A DNA stretch of 64,000 nucleotides. Origin: Labyrinthula sp. Ha (Eukaryota; Sar; Bigyra; Labyrinthulida; Labyrinthulaceae). The first letter of the stretch is position 1. Every line of letters begins with the position of its first letter. The stretch lies in assembly GCA_015227615.1 (NCBI GenBank), contig JAALGZ010000009.1:992001-1056000 (forward strand), given 5' to 3'. Made by a program: the position numbers and the translations under genes. The notes below the pieces were generated by a model. It did not search any database, was not told the origin of the DNA, and saw only the letters and a program-made list of their open reading frames with translations. Shown piece after piece: positions 55,801-64,000 of this stretch.

Positions 55801-58800
55801 TGGAGAAATTCTATTTAGCTGTTAGAGAGGGAAGACAAAGTCTAAATCCCCGTGCCCACGGTCTTCGCTTTAAATCAATCAGGGAAACCATTAAAAACTC
55901 TCTGGAGAAAAAAAGGTTAGTTGACAATAAGTTATTGCACGCAAAATTGGCCGAACAAAACCGCCTTGCATTCGCAGAAAGAGTGGCCTCCTTTAGTAGG
56001 GAGTTGAACAGTTTTAGCGAGTCGCTCAATGAAACTTTCGCAAAATATCAGGTCCAAGAGAAGAGGCGTATAACCTCTACTAAGGTTTGCATTGGTGTAT
56101 TTACTACTCTTATCGCGGATATGCTTCGAAGTCTTGGAGAATCAACTGAGAAGCAAATGCTCTTGAAGTTGCAGCAGCACTCAGAGGAGATATCACGGCC
56201 CACACCTTATACTGTCTCCAAAGCCTCTGCAGTTTGGACACTTAACAAGTTAGACAACAGTGCTACTATAGTTTGTGAGGATGCTGATATCGAGAAGTTT
56301 GGTCTCGATCCAGTAACTCATGCGTTTTGTTATCCTCTTCTAGATGAAAACTCTATTTTTCCTGTCCGATCGTGTAATTCGTTTAATACATCTAGCGCAA
56401 TGTCTAGAGCTACTCTTGACACGTTCGAAGCAGATGTAGTTGACAGTACCGAGACCCACCGATGGCTTCGAAATTTGTACAAGGGTTTGCTCGATATCTG
56501 TGATCAGAAGATGCTTGCCCTTAGTTCCTTATCCAGTAGTTTGACACAGCTTGGACCTACAGAGCCGAAGCAAGAAATACAAAGAGATGGTACTCAGAAA
56601 CCTGGAGCAAACTTATATAAGAGTTTTCCATCAATATCTTTTGGCCTCCCTTTTGGTAAAAGAAGCTCTGCTACCCCAAAACCTAGTACCGTAGATGGTT
56701 CACTTCATGTTAACTCTAACGAAGATGTGTTCATTGAACACGTCACGTACTCGCTTCGCCGATCTCTCTTCTTAGTAGGAGAAAAATATTTTTCAAGCAT
56801 TAATCAATCGTGGGATTATCACATTAAACACTATAGTACAAGACTTATTAATCTATTGCGTGAAGTATCAAAGAATGAACAATCGGCTATAAGCTCTAAA
56901 AAGCGCCAATGGCAGCATAGTGTTCGAAACTCAACTTCGTTAAAGACAAACATGGAAAGAATTTCTACAATTAAAAATAACTACGACAGTGAAATCACTT
57001 CAGTCCAGAACGAACTACTTCACGGTATCAACAGCTATAAAGAGCCTTCCCCGAGGGGTGATTCTAGGTTACATAATACTGAACAGGGAAACGATAGTGA
57101 GGTTGTCAAACAGTTATTGTTAGACATCATTGCAGAGATTGAAACGTTGCCACGCGAGGAACTCATGGCAAACAGTAAACCTGGAGAGTTTAATCATACA
57201 GCAAATAGCTCGATTCGCTCTAGCATTCGCCAAAGGTTGAGTTTTCCGGTTAACGATCAAGGAACTAGGTTAAGAAAGAAAGTGTTGAAATTGGAAGCAA
57301 AGCAGAAGCAGGTGACTGGTGAACTATGGTCTGCAACAAAAAATTACGAAGAAGGGCTTCAGGAGGAAAATAAATGTCTACTTGTTTTCCAACGCCAGCT
57401 GGAAATGACTCTCTTGAAACTTGATTTCGAGGATCATCTGAGGATATACTCGACTGTAAAAACCTTTCAGCTTTGTTTAGCCCATATACCAAAGAAGTCG
57501 AAATCAATTGTAAAAACTCTATTATCAGTAGCCGACCTAGCTGGAAAAATAGATGTAGCCAAAGAACTGCAAACTAATACGAAGCTAAACGACAGAATCG
57601 AGAAGTTCTCTAGTACAGCTTTACGTGTTCTAAACCGTCACCCATCATTCTATGAAAGATTTGTTGACGATACCTTGAGTGCGCGTTCGTTGCAGCAGCA
57701 GTCCATGGATTTAGCTACACCTGAACAAGAGAAAAAGATGAGTCCGAAGACTTCAACCAGGAGAACTACATTCTCGATTTGCGACATTTCCTCGGAAGGA
57801 GAGCCTTACCATATGACGTTTGCACAGTATATGAGAACTGATATACAATTCAAAAAAATCCTTGAATATTTTAACAATATCAGACTTGTTTTGGGTCATC
57901 TTAGGGACTGTTTGAAGTACTCCCGAGATGACTATAGCGCTTTGCTTAAAACCTCGAAAAAGATTGGCTCGCTGTTTAATGCAAAGTTTTTAGGGAGAAA
58001 TGGTGGTTTGAATGCCTTTGCGCCTACCACCGCATCCGCATTCTCTTGTGTAGTTCGAATGTTAAGCGCAGTGGTGCAGCAAAGACAAGATATATTTGGT
58101 CGTTTGGCGCGGGAAACTGAGATCTTATCGATTATGCTGAATGTTGAGGCAGAGGAGATACGTAATATTGTAACCGTAACGAAATCTCGAAAATTAGCTC
58201 TTGATCGCGCTTTAAAACTAGCTGAGCGGCGTAGTTTTAGTGCAAGAAAGAAGCACGACGCTATTTTGTTTCATTTAGATAGAGCTGAGAAGCAGTTAAC
58301 TTCAACAAAATTGAGAGAACACGGCATTGAGGTAATAAAGGCAAATATTTTTAGACTTCGGGATCGTAAGGAAGAAGCTCACAGGAACCTACTTGAAGCT
58401 AGTAAGGACTTAAGTAGATTGAAAGGTTTATATGAAGATGTACTTGCCCAGGTTCTCCAAAGGTTGCAGAATAACATGGAGCTCAAAATCTCAAGTTTTA
58501 GCGATCTGTTGGCAAAATTTGTTCTAATTCAATCCAGTTATGTTGAGTTGCATGATGTTAGTGCTCTGCAAAATATGCAGGGTTCTACTGAAGACATGAA
58601 GCAGCAAGATGCTACTCTCGTGGTGCAGCCAATTACTATTGACTCAGATACTTCTGGTCGAGTTTTGAGAGAACTGATTCCAGTTGACAATCTTCTTCTT
58701 ACATTTGGATCCCTTCAAGCTAAGGATGAACACCCGAAGTTTACCTCTCTTCTAGCTGCATCTGAGTTTGCAAATAATATTTTGGAATGGCATGTTGTTT

Positions 58801-59516
58801 TAGGGCAGCTGTTCTCAAAGTATCAACTTCAAGAAACTGCTCATTTAAAGAAAAGGGCCTCGTATTTTCGAAAGCACAACCTGAAGCTTAAGGGTATTCT
58901 TAAAGCGACGCCAGTGTCCACTCTCTTCCTAGGGGTAGATGAAATATTTCGTAGGGAAAGCGATTTGTTGGCACTCTTGGAACACAATGTATTCTCCAAA
59001 CTCCTCTCATACTTGTCTTTGAAGGTACAAGTCTGGAAAGGCCTTGCGGCTAAATTACAATCTTACCAAAATTATGCTAAGAGATCTGTGTATTTGGTTT
59101 TTTCAGACGGAGTTGTTCTGCCGTCTTATTTGAGGAAAATTCGTTGGAAACAAAAACTGAGTATTGTACTAGCCGCATTAAGCAAGAAACAAAGGGAGAA
59201 GTTAAACTTCCTTCTTTCGAGAAAAGTTGGTCGTTTGTGTTATTTGCTTCGTCAAGAAGAGTACTCAGCATATTCACATTGGACAGAATTCAGAAAGGAT
59301 GCTATTACTCTGAACAAACGCAACATAAAGAAGATAAAGAACCTCCTTTCAATTCTAGACGATTGTGTAGCAAGTGTAGATGCACATAAAGAAGTACAAG
59401 CGTTTATTGCAGAAAATGGCAGAGTTGAGAACAAAGGAGAGACAAAAGGAAGAAGAAAAACACAGAATACTGCCGCAAATTTACGTACGTTCGAGAGTTC
59501 TTTTTTCTTAAGTTGA
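52865..59516 (+). CDS. Large DENN-domain protein with long coiled-coil tail
   Basis: Proposed exons 52865-52878, 52904-53122 and 53150-59516, with 25-nt and 27-nt introns; phases close to 2,199 residues. The 27-nt intron at 53123-53149 is well supported because splicing gives GSPLEFWQRLAEL. The 14-nt first exon is a guess. The upstream-DENN part reads SLPFFCYPSGTELK and THSFIMESESGLKTNGTCLKFYE. The central DENN part reads PRCICLLSPHKYFSLYKDVL, PLHDAPLQILFFKLGVQNLL and FPLRWESPYLPVLPAKYIEL, and runs to about residue 400, with a downstream-DENN region to about 560. The remaining 1,600 residues are mostly charged helices with Ser-rich breaks. DENN proteins are guanine-nucleotide exchange factors for Rab GTPases, so a membrane-traffic role is expected; the target Rab is unknown. 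The stop is only 24 nt from the stop of the opposing gene. A 28-nt intron-like stretch (59486-59513, GTACGT..CTTAAG) near the end could instead extend the protein. Confidence 0.88.
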
Positions 59517-59540
59517 ACCCTCACATTTCAGGCCGGATGA

Positions 59541-59801
59541 TCACTTTTCCTTTGTTGTCTTGGAGAGCTTCACATTCTTAGTATTTGGATCACTGAATAG
59601 CTGTAGTTGTCGTTTTCCTTTCCTCAACAAGTATTCTATTCTTCTAAAGTCCTTCTTATCTGTATTGTCAATCGAAGTTCTTACCTCCTGTCTTAAATAT
59701 TCCATACTTTCACTATTTAACCCATATCCCTTTTTTCTTATTGCTTTTGCTGCTTCTCGATAGAATTTAACAATATCTTTCTGCAATCCACTTTTTTTCA
59801 T
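59541..59801 (-). CDS. SDHAF1: Succinate dehydrogenase assembly factor 1 (LYR-motif protein)
   Basis: 86 residues from ATG 59801 with no intron. It begins KKSGLQKDIVKFYREAAKAIRKK, matching the SGLQ..VLSLYR..LRA start of SDHAF1/Sdh6; the LYR motif appears as FYR. The second hallmark, DFRRIEYLLRKGKRQLQLF, matches LRIEYLYRRGRRQLQLL. Length agrees with yeast Sdh6 (about 80) and human SDHAF1 (115). Family members act in the mitochondrial matrix, bringing Fe-S clusters to the succinate dehydrogenase iron-sulfur subunit. The gene is squeezed between the DENN gene (24 nt between stops) and the DOT1-like gene, with which it shares overlapping start codons. Confidence 0.9.
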   Translation of the reverse strand: MKKSGLQKDIVKFYREAAKAIRKKGYGLNSESMEYLRQEVRTSIDNTDKKDFRRIEYLLRKGKRQLQLFSDPNTKNVKLSKTTKEK

Positions 59802-61359
59802 GGATAATTTAATTCAAAATATATCCGTAGAAAATGAAATCTATATTCAACTTTCTACCACCAAAATCAATTTCCAAGCGAATATAAATCAAATTAATCG
59901 AATTTCTTCTTCCGAAACAATTTTTCTTATCTCCAAACCAAAAGAAGTAATCGTCTTTCCTCTCCTACCACAAGAACCACCCTTTGGCGAAGTAACAAGC
60001 CGCAGAAAACATTACAGATACATCCAAGGCAATCAAAATGAGTATGTAGTTGGAGATCAAGTGTATGTAAAACAGGGAGCTGGATCCCAAGGATATTACG
60101 CGGGTATTATTAAGAAGAAAGAAAATGGAATATATGCTGTAAGGATGAACATTATGGGAGGTCTACATGGAGACACAGTTAAGGCGGCAGTGACAGATTT
60201 GAAACCTTTCTCCAGAAGAAGAAGAGGAGGTGTTTTGAGTTATCCTTGTGTGAGAGTGAAAGCAGAAAGCGATAAGGTTCATATTATCTATCAACCAAAT
60301 GAAAATGTTGAGGAGCAAGTTGGAATAATTTGCTTCAGGGAGATTGACGAGAAGGAAATGTTTTGTGAAAAGGTTATTAAGAAGAAAGCAAAGAAGGATT
60401 TAAGTATCTCCGAAAGGATTATTCTAGAAGATTTATTTGAAGATCCAAAAGATACACTTCCAAAACGAGTTGCAATTTATATTCGACAACTGAATTTATT
60501 TGGCTTACCAAGACATAAAATATGTTTAAACATAATAAACAAAATAATCAGTATTAATGGAGGATATAATAAAATAGAAAAGATATCTAGTTCAAGACAA
60601 CAGTTAAGTCAAATTAATCACCAAGGAGGGAACAAACAGTTTCAAAATGTGTATGGAAGAACTTCCCTCCATTTCGTCAAGGAGATCTTTGCTAAGGTCA
60701 GTTTTAATGCAGATACTCTTTTTGTTGATTTAGGTTCAGGGATTGGAACAATTTGTTTATTTGCTTCTTTGCTTTATGACTGTACAGCTGTTGGGATTGA
60801 GATTGATCCTGTTAGAGTACGAGTTGCTCAATATTTACAAAAGGATTTAATCGAGGTTCAACAGATTCAAGGAAAGAAATGTTGTAGAGTTGGTTTTGAA
60901 TGTGGAAATTTATTCTCTAATAAATATGATCAAGTTATCTTAGATGCTGATATCTTGTTTGTTAATAATGCGTGCAATACATTTTCTTTTCGATCAAATC
61001 AAGCTGGAAATTCTCTGGATGAAAGAATAATCGACTTATTTCTGAAGAAAAGAAAAGGTGATGTTTTAATTAGTTTTGAGAAGTTGATTACTTTAAACCA
61101 TTGTATTGATATGGAATTGCTATCGTATATGGAAGTTGAATCAGCTGCTGGATGTTGTAGTTGGACAGAAACTTCGGGATCAACAACAAAAGTGTTTATT
61201 TATACTATTTTAAAAGAATTTTGGAGTTGTGAAAAATGTGGATATACAAACAGGCTTTTTTTAGGTTTTGGTTTATGCCAAAATAAACATTGTTGCTTTG
61301 AAATGAAAATATACGGACTACGGAAGAAACCTAAATCTATATCTTCAAATAGTGAATAA
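59800..61359 (+). CDS. DOT1-like histone H3 lysine methyltransferase with Tudor-like and zinc-finger modules
   Basis: 519 residues from ATG 59800. Residues about 80-135 (EYVVGDQVYVKQGAGSQGYY..GIYAVRMNIMGG) look like a Tudor/agenet-type module. The catalytic core follows the DOT1 pattern: FQNVYGRTSLHFVKEIF, then FVDLGSGIGTICLFAS (AdoMet loop, about 309-318), AVGIEIDPVR, LDADILFVNNACNTFS (the VNN motif, near 388) and KRKGDVLISFEKL. DOT1 enzymes are seven-strand, non-SET methyltransferases acting on nucleosomal H3K79. The C-terminus has WSCEKCGYTN..CQNKHC (about 475-500), a RanBP2-like zinc finger with C-x2-C and C-x4-C. The next internal Met is near 116, inside the Tudor-like part, so the start at 59800 is favoured even though it overlaps the SDHAF1 start codon. 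The zinc finger and Tudor-like part are not usual in fungal or animal DOT1. Confidence 0.85.
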   Translation: MDNLIQNISVENEIYIQLSTTKINFQANINQINRISSSETIFLISKPKEVIVFPLLPQEPPFGEVTSRRKHYRYIQGNQNEYVVGDQVYVKQGAGSQGYYAGIIKKKENGIYAVRMNIMGGLHGDTVKAAVTDLKPFSRRRRGGVLSYPCVRVKAESDKVHIIYQPNENVEEQVGIICFREIDEKEMFCEKVIKKKAKKDLSISERIILEDLFEDPKDTLPKRVAIYIRQLNLFGLPRHKICLNIINKIISINGGYNKIEKISSSRQQLSQINHQGGNKQFQNVYGRTSLHFVKEIFAKVSFNADTLFVDLGSGIGTICLFASLLYDCTAVGIEIDPVRVRVAQYLQKDLIEVQQIQGKKCCRVGFECGNLFSNKYDQVILDADILFVNNACNTFSFRSNQAGNSLDERIIDLFLKKRKGDVLISFEKLITLNHCIDMELLSYMEVESAAGCCSWTETSGSTTKVFIYTILKEFWSCEKCGYTNRLFLGFGLCQNKHCCFEMKIYGLRKKPKSISSNSE

Positions 61360-62157
61360 GTTATTGAATATGATACCAAATTTGTAAAATACTTTTAAAA
61401 TGTGACAGAGAAGTTAAAACTGGTTTCAGAACGATTTCTTGAGATAGTTTTGTTTCTAGTGTGTTGTACTTATGGAAGTTAGTTGTTCAGTTATGAGACA
61501 AAGGCTATGTAGTTAGGTTGCAGTGGTTGCAAAGATACATTTAACAGTCTCGTTCTTTCTTTCACGAGAATCTATCCCTTTCTGTTTTTATTGTGATTTC
61601 TATCCAAATGTTTCTTCTCCTTGTTCAATCCGTAAGCTGTAGAATACACTGCAAGAAAAAGTCTATGAATATGTTGTCCATGAAAATTTTTTTGCTGTTT
61701 TTCATGTTTTTGACTCTAGGCCTACAGACTAGCTTTAACACAAAATGTTCTTAACTTTAACTTCCAAGGAAAACAAAGTAAAGATCCTGCGTTTGAATGT
61801 GTTCTTCAAATTTTGTATTTTTTCTCAGACGAGTTATTTCAGTAACGCTATATAGCCAGCAATGGATTTCAAGAACCTTATCGTAATCTGCATACCGGTA
61901 TCAACTCGACTATTCCAATTTTACTGCGAATAACTCTGTTTAGAGAAGATGCATTTCTTACCGGTAATTACCGGGTAGGTAAACTAACATTATATTATTC
62001 ATAGACATCTTACCAAACCACCCTCGAACACAAAAAAACAAAAACGATAAGCTTACCACTTAGAAATCAGCGTCATCAAAGGAAAAATACCTTTATCATA
62101 AAAGATCAGACTTTCAATATATAAATTAAACATTCTTTAAGCATTCCAAAATAAATA
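61360..62157. other. Intergenic, 5' flank of the uridine kinase gene
   Basis: 800 bp of AT-rich spacer. The only thing noted is a cluster of ACCGG/CCGGT motifs near 61.89-61.98 kb (CATACCGGTATC, TTACCGGTAATTACCGGG), possibly a protein-binding site, without further support. Confidence 0.45.
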
Positions 62158-62802
62158 ATGGCTGAACTGAACGGAAAACAAGAGAAGCCACAGTGTTTGG
62201 TGATTGGGATTAGTGGCGGCTCAGGAAGTGGAAAAACATTTATATCAAAAGCATTATTATCTCGAATAGGTCCAGAAAATGTTTCTTATTTTTCACATGA
62301 TTATTATTACAAAGATAGAAGTCATCTTACCCCAGAAGAACGGGAAAAAATAAACTTTGACCATCCTGACGCGTTGGACACAGATCTTCTTGTTAAACAT
62401 TTAGCAACGTTAAAATCAGGAAAAACTGTTGAAATTCCAGAATATGATTTTACAAATCACTGTAGAAAAAAAGAGACAAAGACAGTATTTCCAAAAAGTG
62501 TGGTAATGGTTGAAGGGATTTTATTGCTGACAGATGAAAAGTTGCGTGATTTGTTGGATATTATGGTTTTTATTGATACAGAACCTGATATTCGATTTAT
62601 TCGACGATTAAAACGGGATACGGAAGAAAGAGCAAGAACTTTAGACAGTGTAATTCAGCAGTACCTTACCTCGGTTAGACCTATGCATAACACTTACGTG
62701 GAACCGTCAAAAGAATTTGCTGATATTATTCTTCCAGGAGGAAGAAACTTAGATGTTGCTGTTGATATTCTTACTTGCAAACTTCAAAATCAATGTCTTT
62801 AA
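62158..62802 (+). CDS. Uridine kinase (uridine/cytidine kinase family)
   Basis: 214 residues from ATG 62158, no intron. P-loop GISGGSGSGKT (17-27), then the substrate region SHDYYYKDRSHLTPEER and NFDHPDALDTDLL, the acidic VVMVEGILLL strand, IDTEPDIRFIRRLKRDTEERAR lid and a YLTSVRPMHNTYVEPSKEFADIILPGG end. This is the compact single-domain form of uridine kinase (about 210 residues), closest in style to the bacterial enzyme; there is no UPRT domain as in many plant and animal proteins. It phosphorylates uridine and cytidine in pyrimidine salvage, in the cytosol. It converges with the next gene (80 nt between stops). Confidence 0.96.
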   Translation: MAELNGKQEKPQCLVIGISGGSGSGKTFISKALLSRIGPENVSYFSHDYYYKDRSHLTPEEREKINFDHPDALDTDLLVKHLATLKSGKTVEIPEYDFTNHCRKKETKTVFPKSVVMVEGILLLTDEKLRDLLDIMVFIDTEPDIRFIRRLKRDTEERARTLDSVIQQYLTSVRPMHNTYVEPSKEFADIILPGGRNLDVAVDILTCKLQNQCL

Positions 62803-62882
62803 AATTTAACAAATATCTTTTTTAACGGCTAAAATTTACACGCTAAAACTAAAACTAACCGTTTAAAAAGATATAAAAGTTT

Positions 62883-64000
62883 CTAGAATAATCGCCACCA
62901 ACTGTCTTGAGGTTTTGTTTGTTTGAACTTTGGAAACCATACACATATTGGATACATGGATATTACAAAAGGAATCCAGGCAAGAAAGACGTAAAGGAAG
63001 TTTTCGGTCTTGTAACCCTGTCCATAGAAGAAGATAAGCACATAGGAAACTAACTGGCTTACAACCATATGCGCGCAATAGAAAATTAAAGGTGAATTTC
63101 CCAGTACGAGAAGAAAGTCCAGCAAAGTTTTAGCAAATTTTTTCCAGAAGGAGTTATTTTCATCTCGCGAAGTTAATATCTCGCCGAAGATTGGTTTGGA
63201 GAAGATCCAAATTATACCAAAGTTGATTCCCATGGTGATAAGTGCGTAAGCAGGAGAAGGAGGATATTTCGAAGTGTAAAAGAACTCTATAAAAAGCTGC
63301 ACGTGATATTGATCGTCAGAAGACCCATCCCCTACAGGAAATCCTCTTTCATTTCCAAATCTACCAAAAAATGTTCTCATCACCAAAAACAAAAGGAGAA
63401 ATGCAATTGAAAGATACCCAAATAACGAGATTGCCTTCTTTCGATCTGCCTTAATTAGAAAGCCAAAAGCAAAACCAAGAAAATTCAAGCCTATCCACGG
63501 AACAACAGGATATGCAACCATACCAATTGTAAATACTCTTCCTGGTATGAAAAAAAATCTGATGAACAGCTCCCATGGCGACCAAGCATCATACTGAAAA
63601 TTTGGAAATGACTCTTTAATTTCTCGAGGATTTGATCCCTGGTAATGAGCTATAATAAAATTAGATGTGGCAAAAAACAAAATGCAAAATGAGAAAAAGA
63701 TATGAAAAAAAGCTCTATATCGTTTCTTACGCTCAACCTTCTTTTCTTCATCCGAAAGGGCAATGAGTTTCATTTCAAGTAAGTAAAATATTTTGGTTAG
63801 AACAAGAGAAGTGAGTAGCATAGAAATTCCCAAAGCAGTCAATACTTGAAAAATGACAGCTATTGTAGAAAGCAAAATTAACCATTTGTCATTAGCCCAA
63901 GTCATTTCTCTATCAGGAAAGAACGGAGAGATTAACTTGCCTTCCTTAATCAGCATAGCGATGAATACGAAAGCGAACATAACATTCAACATCCTCCCAA
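62883..64000 (-). CDS. Heparan-alpha-glucosaminide N-acetyltransferase-like membrane protein, 5' end outside window
   Basis: At least 369 residues, with several hydrophobic segments along the whole length. The frame is open to the edge of the window, and the family's N-terminal LDxFRG region is missing, so the gene continues to the right. Supporting motifs are SKYPPSPAYALITMGINFGI, like the YPPS..FLLMTLG block of DUF1624/COG3503 and HGSNAT-type acyltransferases, and LVLGNSPLIFYCAHMVVSQL, like the G..SLFFYLxH segment of those proteins. Related proteins transfer acetyl groups across membranes (in animals, onto lysosomal heparan sulfate). The substrate here is unknown; acyltransferase function is inferred from family only. 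Confidence 0.75.
   Translation of the reverse strand, partial: GRMLNVMFAFVFIAMLIKEGKLISPFFPDREMTWANDKWLILLSTIAVIFQVLTALGISMLLTSLVLTKIFYLLEMKLIALSDEEKKVERKKRYRAFFHIFFSFCILFFATSNFIIAHYQGSNPREIKESFPNFQYDAWSPWELFIRFFFIPGRVFTIGMVAYPVVPWIGLNFLGFAFGFLIKADRKKAISLFGYLSIAFLLLFLVMRTFFGRFGNERGFPVGDGSSDDQYHVQLFIEFFYTSKYPPSPAYALITMGINFGIIWIFSKPIFGEILTSRDENNSFWKKFAKTLLDFLLVLGNSPLIFYCAHMVVSQLVSYVLIFFYGQGYKTENFLYVFLAWIPFVISMYPICVWFPKFKQTKPQDSWWRLF

Noticed and set aside
53427-59516. ATG 53427 as the start of the DENN protein
   Set aside because: It lies inside the upstream-DENN part; the same frame continues upstream through FCYPSGTELK to a 27-nt intron at 53123-53149.

Overview
The window is nuclear DNA of an AT-rich, unicellular-looking eukaryote that uses the standard genetic code. 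Supporting this are a TM9/EMP70 Golgi protein, a DENN-domain protein, a DOT1-like histone methyltransferase, a mitochondrial SDHAF1-type LYR protein, an LC8-like dynein light chain, a Mutator-like (MULE) DNA transposon and a LINE. The dynein chain argues against dynein-less lineages such as red algae. A Ser/Pro/Thr-rich surface protein recalls stramenopile cell-surface proteins, but I cannot place the organism with confidence.

The strongest structural signal is the introns. Wherever a domain is split between reading frames, removing a GT..AG stretch of 25-34 nt (mostly 27-31) restores the frame and the domain. I reconstructed five genes this way: a five-exon dsRNA-binding/ankyrin/zinc-finger/glycine-rich protein (24844-28224), a three-exon dynein light chain (38710-39048), a fourteen-exon PLAT-PP2C phosphatase (39902-41796), and the 5' end of the DENN gene (52865 on). 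A fifth, an EF-hand protein, is only partly resolved.

Layout. 1-4.8 kb: a membrane-anchored protein made of about 28 near-identical 60-bp repeats, whose unit contains a motif like plant CEP/PIP peptide hormones. 4.8-6.7 kb: TM9SF protein. 10.5-13.4 kb: a decayed MULE with terminal inverted repeats. 13.9-20.6 kb: one intronless 2,241-residue megasynthase ordered FkbH - ACP - KS - ACP-ACP-ACP - AT - Fe/2-oxoglutarate oxygenase, with a BED-finger/dethiobiotin-synthetase-like protein converging on it. 24.8-34.1 kb: the dsRBD/ankyrin/Gly-rich gene, a coiled-coil protein, a small Ser/Pro-rich protein, the Ser/Pro/Thr-rich membrane protein and a Lys/Glu-rich protein. 38.7-42.3 kb: a very tight same-strand cluster (dynein light chain, DsbA/HCCA-like oxidoreductase, PLAT-PP2C, EF-hand). 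44.7-48 kb: a decayed LINE. 52.9-62.8 kb: DENN protein, SDHAF1, DOT1-like methyltransferase and uridine kinase, with almost no spacing between the first three. 62.9 kb to the end: the C-terminal part of a heparan-glucosaminide-acetyltransferase-like membrane protein.

Compact gene islands alternate with AT-rich deserts of 2-5 kb in which I see no gene. The most novel items are the FkbH-KS-AT-TauD megasynthase, the PLAT-PP2C fusion with 13 tiny introns, the dsRBD-ankyrin-Gly-rich protein, the BED-BioD-like fusion, the CEP/PIP-like repeat protein, and the SDHAF1/DOT1 pair whose start codons share one CATG.
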